From positions 8,606,001 to 8,670,000 of the forward strand of contig NZ_CP109171.1 of the NCBI RefSeq assembly GCF_036246005.1: 64,000 nt of DNA. The letters are read 5' to 3'. The position numbers and the translations under genes were made by a program. A model generated the notes under the pieces. It was not told the origin of the DNA. It made no database searches and saw only the letters and a list, made by a program, of their open reading frames with translations. This DNA is from Streptomyces sp. NBC_01723. Its GTDB lineage: Bacteria > Actinomycetota > Actinomycetes > Streptomycetales > Streptomycetaceae. This document shows, piece by piece, positions 57,567 to 64,000 of this stretch. The stretch's first letter is position 1. The number at the start of each line of letters is the position of its first letter.

Positions 57567-58783
57567 GTGATCCGCGTGCAGCTTCGGTACAGCTTCCGTC
57601 TGTACCCGAGCGCCGGTCAGCGCAGCGCGTTGGCGAGGGCGTTCGGGTGTGCGCGGGTGGTCTACAACGACGCGCTCCGCGCTCGGGAGACCGCCCGCAG
57701 CGAAGGCATGCCGTTCCCGAAGGCCGGGGACCTGTCGAAGGCGCTCATCACCGAGGCGAAGAACACCCCGGAGCGGGCCTGGCTCGGCGAGGTGTCGGCG
57801 GTCGTCCTCCAGCAGTCCCTCCGCGACCTGGACACCGCGTACAAGAACTTCTTCGACGGGCTCAAAGGCAAGCGCCCCCGTATGGGCGCACCCCGGTACA
57901 AGTCGCGGAAGGACACCCGGCAGGCCGTCCGGCTTACCGCGAACGCCCGCTGGTCGATCACGACCGGCGCAAAGCTGCGTCTGCCGAAGATCGGCGACGT
58001 CAAGGTGAAGTGGTCGCGGACGCTGCCCTCCGTGCCGTCGACGGTGACGGTGGTCAAGGACAGTGCGGGCCGGTACTTCGCGAGCTTCGTCGTGAAGACC
58101 GGCCCGGAGGAAGCCCTTCCCGAGGTCACACCCGAGCTGGGCATCGATCTCGGGCTCGGGCACTTCGCGGTCCTCTCCGACGGGACGAAGGTCGACAGCC
58201 CGCGCTTCCTGCGCCGCGCCGAGAAGCGCCTGAAGAAGGCACAGCGCGCCCTCTCCCGCAAGGAGAAGGGCTCCAGCAACCGGGACAAGGCCCGGATCAA
58301 GGTCGCTCGCGCACACGCGAGGGTGGCCGACGCACGCCGCGAGTTCCACCACCAGCTCTCCACGAAGCTGATCCGCGAGAACCAAGCGGTCGCCGTGGAG
58401 GACCTGGCGGTGAAGGGACTCGCCCGCACGCGCTGGCCAAGTCCGTCCACGACGCCGGATGGTCGGCGTTCGTGAACATGCTGGAGTACAAGGCCGCACG
58501 GTACGGGCGCACCTTCGTGAAGACCGGCCGCTTCGAGCCGACCTCCCAGGTGTGCTCGCAGTGCGGCGTGAAGGACGGCCCGAAGCCGCTGCACGTCCGT
58601 GTGTGGACGTGTGGGGCGTGCGGGTCGGTCCTGGACCGGGACATCAACGCGGCGGTCAACGTCGCCAAGGCGGCCGGACTGGCCGTGTCAGCCTGTGGAG
58701 CGCAGGTAAGACCGGGACTCGTCCCGGCACCGCGCAGCGAAGCAGGAACCCACCCGACACCGCAGCCTTCAACGCCGCGGTAG
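57567..58783 (+). pseudogene. tnpB: TnpB RNA-guided nuclease gene, frameshifted
   Basis: Frame one reads IRVQLRYSFRLYPSAGQRSA to AVEDLAVKGLARTR, with the RuvC Asp in LGIDLGLGHFAVLSDG and the Glu in VEDL. Near 58,430 the frame changes; frame two continues LAKSVHDAGWSAFVNMLEYK, the zinc finger CSQCGVKDG...WTCGACG and the last RuvC Asp in DRDINAAVNVAKAAG. A one-base deletion (a C missing in CGCGCTGGCC) explains it. The full protein would be about 400 residues; as read it is inactive. The guide RNA would overlap its 3' end and the right hairpin. Confidence 0.85.
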
Positions 58784-58817
58784 GCGGGAATCGCCGTCCT
58801 TCAGGGCGGCGAGGATG

Positions 58818-59900
58818 TCAACGGAGACTGGCCTCCACCACCGAGATCGCCGCGGGCGTCTGCACCACCCGCTCCAGCCGGAAGCCGGCCTTCGCCAGCA
58901 GTTCCCCGTACTGCCCGGCCGTCCGCTCCCGGCCGCCCACCAGCAGCATCAGCCACAGGTCGACCAGCTTCGAGGAGTGCGCGGCGTTCGGCTTGTCGGG
59001 CACGACCATCTCCATCAGCAGCAACCGTCCGCCCGGCCGCATAGCGGCCCGCACGTTGCGCAGGATGCGCAGGGCCTGCTCCTCGGGCCAGTCGTGCACG
59101 ATGTGCTTGAGCACATAGGCGTCCCCGCCCCCGGGCACCGGCCCGAACAGATCGGCGGACACCACCTCGCACCGGTCGGCGACCCCCTGCCCGGCCAGGT
59201 AGTCGGCCGCACCGTTCTCGTCCACCCGGGGATCGGCCAGGATGCCGCGCACGCCCGGCGACTTCCCCAGGATCCCGGCGAGCAGCTCGCCGCGGCCCGC
59301 GCAGAAGTCGACGACCGTGCCGAAGCGCGAGAAGTCGTACGCCGCGAGAACCGGCTCGGTCTCGGTGGCGGACATCGCGCCCATGCCCTTCATGAACACC
59401 TCGCCGTACTCCGGCTTGGCCTCCATGAACTCGAAGGCGGTCATACCCCGCAGCTTCGGCAGGCTCGGCTCGCCGGTGCGCACCGCGTCGACGAAGTGCG
59501 ACCAGTCCTCCCAGTGGATCGGGTGGCCCATGAGCCGGGCGATGCCGCGCATCGACATCGGCGCGTCCTCGAGCAGCGCCGCCCCCATCGGGGACATCTC
59601 GAAGGAGCCGTCCCCGCGCTCGGCGAACACGCCGTTCGAGGCGAGCAGCCGCATCAGCCGCTGCAGGGTCTGCGGATGGGCGCCGACGCGCTCGGCGAGC
59701 CGTTCGGCGGACAGCGGACCGTCTCTCAGCGCTTCGGCCACGCGCAGTTCCGCGGCGGCGTAGAGGGCCTGGCTGAGCATGGCGCCCTGGACCATCTCGA
59801 GCAGCGAGAACGGTGCCGGGGCCAGCTTGCGTGCCAGCCGCTGCAGACCGGTACGCACGCCTTCGACGACCCGCACGACGCGGGCGGGCGGCAGGGGCAT
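58818..59900 (-). CDS. O-methyltransferase-like protein, AlpH-like (diazo installation candidate)
   Basis: A 360-residue protein of the plant-type/DnrK O-methyltransferase family: dimerisation helices (20-110), LKHIVHDWPEEQ with the catalytic His-Asp pair (269-270), and a C-terminal Rossmann fold. The SAM motif, normally D-V-G-G-G-x-G, reads DFCAGRG at 198-204, so two glycines are replaced. AlpH of kinamycin belongs to this family and is reported, as I recall, to couple the hydrazine unit to the polyketide without SAM. The neighbours (ferredoxin, unknown protein, amidase) support that role. The start ATG at 59900 is set by homology. Its stop codon lies in the end of the adjacent IS element. 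Confidence 0.8.
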   Translation of the reverse strand: MPLPPARVVRVVEGVRTGLQRLARKLAPAPFSLLEMVQGAMLSQALYAAAELRVAEALRDGPLSAERLAERVGAHPQTLQRLMRLLASNGVFAERGDGSFEMSPMGAALLEDAPMSMRGIARLMGHPIHWEDWSHFVDAVRTGEPSLPKLRGMTAFEFMEAKPEYGEVFMKGMGAMSATETEPVLAAYDFSRFGTVVDFCAGRGELLAGILGKSPGVRGILADPRVDENGAADYLAGQGVADRCEVVSADLFGPVPGGGDAYVLKHIVHDWPEEQALRILRNVRAAMRPGGRLLLMEMVVPDKPNAAHSSKLVDLWLMLLVGGRERTAGQYGELLAKAGFRLERVVQTPAAISVVEASLR

Positions 59901-60167
59901 GGGTTCCTCCGTGGTGGGCGGCGGGCGGCCGGACGGCTTGCCCGCGGGCGGGCGGGTCGACGCGCAGCGGACGCGACGGTCCGCGTGCACGAAGGACACC
60001 AACGGTCCGGCGGCGCGCACGGGCCGCGCTCGCAGCCGACTCGAGCGGACGTCGCGGCCCTCCAGTTGGTCCCCACCCGCGCTCCGGGGGCAGTCGAGGC
60101 AGCCCGGTGACGATCGGGACCGTCCGGCTCGGCTTGGCCGAGCAGAGTCCCGGAGGGGGCCGATCCC
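59901..60167. promoter_or_regulatory. Divergent promoter region of the hydrazine/diazo genes
   Basis: This 267-base gap separates the methyltransferase-like gene (minus) and the ferredoxin gene (plus). No gene is visible. It must hold promoters for both directions. I see no ARE-like site in it. Confidence 0.5.
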
Positions 60168-60497
60168 GTGAAGAAGCTTGCTTCGTCCGCCGCGCTGTCG
60201 GAGCGCGCCGATCGCATCGCCGCACGCTCTCGCGCCGGCAACTGGAAGAAGCCCCCGCGACGCATCGAGGCGTCCGAGTGCATCACCTGCGACAGCTGCC
60301 TGCGCGGCTGCCCCGCGGAGTTCGGCGCGATCTTCGACCGGGGCCTGGACGTGGTGATCGTCCCGGAGCTGTGCTCGGGCTGCCCCGCCTGCGTGCTCGA
60401 GTGCCCGGTCGACTGCATCTACGTCGACGAGGACTGGACCCCGACCGACGACGCGCTGTGGAACCACGTCGAACTCACCGCCGCGAGGGCCGCATGA
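60168..60497 (+). CDS. 8Fe-8S (2[4Fe-4S]) ferredoxin
   Basis: A 109-residue ferredoxin with two CxxCxxCxxxCP motifs: Cys38, 41, 44, 48 and Cys69, 72, 75, 79. A basic 30-residue N-terminus precedes them. A ferredoxin gene next to an amidase and a conserved unknown gene is part of the diazo/hydrazine set of kinamycin and lomaiviticin as I recall it. It would pass electrons to a partner not identified here. The GTG start has CGGAGGG upstream; the stop overlaps the next gene by ATGA. Confidence 0.92.
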   Translation: MKKLASSAALSERADRIAARSRAGNWKKPPRRIEASECITCDSCLRGCPAEFGAIFDRGLDVVIVPELCSGCPACVLECPVDCIYVDEDWTPTDDALWNHVELTAARAA

Positions 60498-62458
60498 AGG
60501 AGCCCGCGGGGCGCCCCGAATCCCGCCGCGCCGCCAACGCGAGGAAGCGAATCAGCCGCCGTCCCAGCCGGCTCGGCACCCCCGCCGGCAGCACGGCCAA
60601 GCCGGACCGGGTGAGCGACCCCGACGCGGGGTTTTCCGGGCTGCTGCGACGCGTGTGGCGACGGGCGAGCGAGGCCGGGGACCCGCGAGCCGCGCTCGAC
60701 GTCCTGCTCACCCTCGACGGACACGTCCCCGCGGACGTCCCGTTGCGGGCCCTGAACCGTGCGGAACAGGCGGCCCTCCTCGCGCTGTTCGGCCTGAGCT
60801 GGCGTGACCCGGACGACCTCGGTGACAGCCCCGCCGACTCGCCCGGGGCCCGTGCGGCAGCGCCCGCGCGATCGGCCTCCCGTCTGTCCGGACGCCCCGC
60901 CTTCCTCGGCGAGATCGGGCTCACCACCAACGGCCGCATCGCCCTGCGCACGCCCGGCGCCCGCCCCCTGGACCCCCGCGACCTGGTCGGCGGAGTGCTC
61001 CGCGTGCCGTACGACCGCGCCGCGCTCGCCGCCTACCGGCGCGAACTCGAGCGCGCCCGGCAGCACAGTGCCGACAGCGTCGCCGACTGCCGCTTGTGGC
61101 TGGCCGGGCAGGGTCCCGAGGGCCGGGCCGCGCTGGTCGACCAGGCCCGGGAGGCGGCGCTGCGCACCGCACCGTTCGTCCTCCACCAGGAGGACACGCA
61201 GTACACGAACTTCCGGGGGCAGAACACGCTGACCGGCAAGACCCTGTGGCCCGGCCACCCCGACTGCGCGCTGAGCGCGCTGCAAGACCTCCCGTTCGAC
61301 CTGTGGTCGGACCAGGACGTCCAGCTCGTCGTCTGCCTGACCCTGCTCATCCACTCGGCCGGCTTCGGACGGATCGAAGAGGCCAACGGCACCCAGCTGA
61401 CCGTCGACCACGTCGCGTACACGCTGGAGCGGGTGCGCCGCGCCTACAACGCCGTACCCGGGCCCGAACCCGTGCCCGCGGCGGCCTCGCGGCGCGTCGC
61501 CGACCTGGACCGGCTCGCCGTGGCGCTGCGCGAGCGACGCCGGGAGCTGGGTGGGCGCGCCCAGTTGTACCGCGAGATCCACGGGGTCCTGATGCACAAG
61601 GTGGAACGGGTGGCCGCTCCTGCGGGGCCCGTCGCCGGGGCCCGCGAGGACGCCGTCGCCGAACGCCTGCGCGCGAGGCTGCCGCTGGCCGGCGGCACGC
61701 TCGCCGAACTCGGCCGGGAGCTGGCCGCCGCGCCCGGCTGGCTCGCCGAACCGCACGGAGCCTTCGGCACCGGCCTGGAGTCCCTGGTGTACGAGACCGT
61801 GGCCGCCACCGTCGACGCCTTCGGTGCCGACTTCGCGATGAGCCGCGGCATGCGCTCACTGCCGGACCTGGTGCGCGCGCTGCGCGGCGGGAGCTGGGCG
61901 GAGATCTGCGACTGGGACATCACGCACTTCTTCTGCTGCGTGGTGCCGCGGCCGGCGGCCGCCGCCCACTTCGGCGGCTCCGAAGCCGCACTCGCCGACG
62001 CCGCCTGGGCGATGTCCTCGCGCATGCAGTACAACTCCTGGCACTTCGTCGCCGGCAATCTGCCCAGGGTGCCCGAGGTGGTGGCCCGCGACCACTTCGT
62101 GCCGCCCCTCATCCCGGACGTCGCGTTCTTCTCGGACCAGCACCACCACGGGCACGTCAGCAACAACGTGCGCTTCTCGCTGCGCTCCCCGCAGTCCGTC
62201 GAGGTCGACGGCCGCCGCTTCGACGGCTTCATGGACCTCAGACTGCTGCGCTGCGCCGGGGACCCGTTCGGCGAGCAGGACCTGCTCGCCGCCCACCGGG
62301 TGTCGGGGTTCATCGCCCGCGCCACCTCGCTGGCCGCCGGGCTCGTCGCCGCCGGAACGGACCTCGAGGTCACCGCGTTCGACGCCGGCTGGCACTGGAG
62401 CGCCGTCACCGGCCGGCAACCCGCGTCCGCGGCCGGCCAGGAACGCCGAGCGTCGTGA
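60494..62458 (+). CDS. Conserved unknown protein of the hydrazine/diazo cassette
   Basis: A 654-residue protein that I cannot place in a known enzyme family. It has a basic N-terminus (about 45 residues), an Ala/Arg-rich helical middle, and a distinctive C-terminal third containing EICDWDITHFFCC, SSRMQYNSWHFVAGNLPRVP and FFSDQHHHGHVSNNVRFSL. The His cluster could bind metal. Coupling to the ferredoxin (ATGA) and to the amidase (10 bases) suggests a shared reaction. Its position is that of the uncharacterised protein (Lom32/KinJ/FzmP type) in diazo/hydrazine clusters; that assignment rests on gene order and my recollection. Confidence 0.7.
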   Translation: MKEPAGRPESRRAANARKRISRRPSRLGTPAGSTAKPDRVSDPDAGFSGLLRRVWRRASEAGDPRAALDVLLTLDGHVPADVPLRALNRAEQAALLALFGLSWRDPDDLGDSPADSPGARAAAPARSASRLSGRPAFLGEIGLTTNGRIALRTPGARPLDPRDLVGGVLRVPYDRAALAAYRRELERARQHSADSVADCRLWLAGQGPEGRAALVDQAREAALRTAPFVLHQEDTQYTNFRGQNTLTGKTLWPGHPDCALSALQDLPFDLWSDQDVQLVVCLTLLIHSAGFGRIEEANGTQLTVDHVAYTLERVRRAYNAVPGPEPVPAAASRRVADLDRLAVALRERRRELGGRAQLYREIHGVLMHKVERVAAPAGPVAGAREDAVAERLRARLPLAGGTLAELGRELAAAPGWLAEPHGAFGTGLESLVYETVAATVDAFGADFAMSRGMRSLPDLVRALRGGSWAEICDWDITHFFCCVVPRPAAAAHFGGSEAALADAAWAMSSRMQYNSWHFVAGNLPRVPEVVARDHFVPPLIPDVAFFSDQHHHGHVSNNVRFSLRSPQSVEVDGRRFDGFMDLRLLRCAGDPFGEQDLLAAHRVSGFIARATSLAAGLVAAGTDLEVTAFDAGWHWSAVTGRQPASAAGQERRAS

Positions 62459-62468
62459 AGGGAGACCG

Positions 62469-63857
62469 ATGACCGCCCACGGCGTCAGCCGCACCAGGGA
62501 ACTCCTGCGGCGGGGCGAGGTGTCCGCCGTCGAACACACCGCCGCCGTCCTGAGCGCGGCGCGCGAGCGCGACACCCTCGAGGCGTACGTGGCCGTTGCG
62601 GGCGAGGAGGCACTGCGCGCCGCACGGCGCGCGGACGCCCGTATCCGGGAACTCGGCGCCGACGCCTGGCGGACCATGCCGCTGCTCGGGACCACCGTCT
62701 CCGTGAAGGACCTGCTGCAGACCCGTCACCTGCCCACCCGGCGGGGCTCGCTGCTGCCCAACGACCGTCCCCGTGAGGATGCGCCCGCGGTGGCCCGGCT
62801 GCGCGCCGCCGGTGCCGTCGTCGTCGGCAAGACCGCCACCTCCGAGTACGGCTGGAGCGCCTCGACGGTCAGCCGCGTCGCCCCGCCCACCCGCAACCCC
62901 TACGACCCCCGCCTGACCGCGGGCGGCTCCAGCGGCGGCGCCGCCGCCGCCGTGGCGACGGGCCTGTGCGACGCGGCCCTCGGTACCGACGGGTCCGGGT
63001 CGATCCGGATACCGGCGGCGTTCTGCGGCGTCGTCGGCTTCAAGCCGTCCCTCGGCCGCATCCCGTACGTGCCCAACAGCGCCGACCGTCTCGCCCACCA
63101 GGGCCCCATCGCCCGCACCGTCGCCGACGCCGCGCTGCTCGCGCAGGTCATGGCCGGTCCGCACCCGGCCGACCCCGACTCCGGCCTCGGCTCCCTCGAC
63201 GCGCCACGCACCGCGCGGGCGCTGCGGATCGGCTGGATCGAGTACGACGGCACCGCCGGCGAGGTCCGCCGCGTCACCGAACAGGCCCGCCTGGCCCTGA
63301 CGGACCAGGGACACCTGGTCGAGGACGTCGAGGTGCGCTGCACCCACCTGTACCCCGCGCTCGTCGACCTCCTCGCCGCCTCCGAGGCGGCCGGGGCCCG
63401 TCCCGAGGACGACGAGCGGGCCGACCCCGGCCGCCTGGCGGTGATCCGGCACGGACGCACCCTCGGGGGCGCCGACGTGATCCGTGCCGAGGAGGTCCGC
63501 CAGAACCTGCGCGCCACCCTGCGCACGGTCATGGACCGCTACGACATCCTCGCCATGGCCACCGTTGCGGTCGAGCCGTTCGCCGCCGACGCCGTCGGTC
63601 CGCCCTGGGCGGCCGATGCCCGGGACCTTCAGTGGCTGGCCTGGGCACCCGCCTCGTACCCCTTCAACATGACCGGCCAGCCGGCCCTGTCGCTGCCCGC
63701 CGGACTCACCCGCGCCGGCCTGCCGGTGGGTGTCCAGCTGGTCGGTCCGGTCGGCGCCGACGACCTGGTCGTGCAGCTCGCCGGACGCCTGGAGGCCGAC
63801 CTCGGCACACCGGTCCCGCCGGGCGCGCGCGTGCCGGAACCCGCGATCGCCCGATGA
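62469..63857 (+). CDS. Amidase-signature family enzyme
   Basis: A 462-residue amidase. The Ser-cisSer-Lys triad is visible: Lys80 in TTVSVKDLLQT, the cis-Ser in AGGSSGGAAAAVA (about 155) and the nucleophile in GTDGSGSIR (Ser178). In kinamycin and fosfazinomycin clusters an amidase hydrolyses an acylated or glutamylated hydrazine intermediate, as I recall. It follows the unknown gene by 10 bases with GAAGGGAGA as ribosome binding site, and precedes the partial gene by 26 bases. Confidence 0.9.
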   Translation: MTAHGVSRTRELLRRGEVSAVEHTAAVLSAARERDTLEAYVAVAGEEALRAARRADARIRELGADAWRTMPLLGTTVSVKDLLQTRHLPTRRGSLLPNDRPREDAPAVARLRAAGAVVVGKTATSEYGWSASTVSRVAPPTRNPYDPRLTAGGSSGGAAAAVATGLCDAALGTDGSGSIRIPAAFCGVVGFKPSLGRIPYVPNSADRLAHQGPIARTVADAALLAQVMAGPHPADPDSGLGSLDAPRTARALRIGWIEYDGTAGEVRRVTEQARLALTDQGHLVEDVEVRCTHLYPALVDLLAASEAAGARPEDDERADPGRLAVIRHGRTLGGADVIRAEEVRQNLRATLRTVMDRYDILAMATVAVEPFAADAVGPPWAADARDLQWLAWAPASYPFNMTGQPALSLPAGLTRAGLPVGVQLVGPVGADDLVVQLAGRLEADLGTPVPPGARVPEPAIAR

Positions 63858-63883
63858 CGCACGCCCGTGGAAAGGACGTTCCC

Positions 63884-64000
63884 ATGTACGCCAGGTCATG
63901 GTCCTCGCCCGCAGCGCAGGGCAGTGTCGGGCAGCCTTCGTTCGTGGCCGATCACGGGCTGTGGGACGAGGCCCGGACCGCCGCGGCCGAGCGGGTCGAG
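63884..64000 (+). CDS. Start of a further cassette gene, possibly glutamine-synthetase-like
   Basis: Only the first 39 codons lie in the window: MYARSWSSPAAQGSVGQPSF then VADHGLWDEARTAAAERVE. The ATG has GGAAAGGA eight bases upstream. The segment FVADHGLW..EARTAAAERV resembles the N-terminus of glutamine-synthetase-like enzymes, and the matching clusters have such a gene (KinL/FzmN type) next to the amidase. An adenylosuccinate-lyase-like gene is the main alternative. The evidence is short. Confidence 0.45.
   Translation, partial: MYARSWSSPAAQGSVGQPSFVADHGLWDEARTAAAERVE

Larger units (their letters stand above)
57011..58821. mobile_element. IS200/IS605-family element with divergent tnpA and tnpB
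   Basis: About 1.8 kb. The left end has a subterminal hairpin CGGGCTTCAGCCCG (57046-57059) and the right end a hairpin CGCCGTCCTTCAGGGCGGCG (58792-58811); both have the same TTCA loop, as expected for ends recognised by a Y1 transposase. tnpA (minus) and tnpB (plus) diverge from the middle. The right end finishes at about TCAA (58818-58821), overlapping the stop codon of the methyltransferase-like gene. The exact left cleavage site is not known. Confidence 0.82.

Overview
The window is very GC-rich, uses G/C at third codon positions, has GTG starts and ATGA overlaps, and carries SARP, AfsA-type and gamma-butyrolactone-receptor-type genes. It therefore looks like a Streptomyces (or close relative) chromosome. 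Decayed genes and at least five insertion sequences or remnants suggest a chromosomal arm rather than the conserved core; that placement is an inference.

Left part (1-8.7 kb): a GAF-ANTAR protein, an RsbW-like anti-sigma kinase, and a tight three-gene partner-switching operon (RsbQ-like hydrolase, PAS-PP2C phosphatase, STAS antagonist). A divergent SPFH/NAD-kinase-like pair with a palindromic operator follows. Between these genes lie three differently deleted copies of one HNH endonuclease gene and a helicase-associated-domain relic.

Middle part (8.7-32.8 kb): an accessory oxidoreductase region. It holds a luciferase-like/BBE-type FAD fusion enzyme, a second luciferase-like enzyme, a large LuxR-family regulator with two TTA codons, an aldehyde dehydrogenase, two Gfo/Idh/MocA enzymes, a quinone-oxidoreductase-like enzyme, a metallo-beta-lactamase-fold hydrolase, a zinc alcohol dehydrogenase, an aldo/keto reductase and an SDR. 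HxlR, MarR and TetR regulators sit beside clear palindromes. ISL3- and IS5-family elements and truncated genes interrupt the region.

Right part (32.8-64 kb): the left and central portion of an aromatic (type II) polyketide cluster. Its regulatory arm has an AfsA-like synthase, an acyl-CoA carboxylase beta subunit, an ArpA/ScbR-like receptor and two SARPs, with two ARE-like operators. The biosynthetic genes are two aromatase/cyclases, an acyl-CoA dehydrogenase, a phosphopantetheinyl transferase, three FAD monooxygenases, a JadG/AlpJ/GilOII-type ring-opening oxygenase, a TcmI-type cyclase, an ACP and an ActIII-type ketoreductase.

At the right edge are an O-methyltransferase-like protein with a broken SAM motif, an 8-Cys ferredoxin, an unknown protein, an amidase and the start of a possible glutamine-synthetase-like gene. 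This gene set matches, as I recall it, the hydrazine/diazo cassettes of kinamycin, lomaiviticin and fosfazinomycin. The product is therefore predicted to be a diazofluorene-type (kinamycin-like) angucycline derivative.

The most striking feature is an absence. Gene order follows cyclase, [KSalpha, KSbeta], ACP, KR, aromatase, oxygenase, oxygenase, but the ketosynthase and chain-length-factor genes are not there. The cyclase and ACP genes are only 98 bp apart and no KS occurs elsewhere in the window. The genes must lie outside it or be lost. An IS200/IS605-type element has also landed inside the cluster, between a strong terminator and the stop codon of the methyltransferase-like gene.
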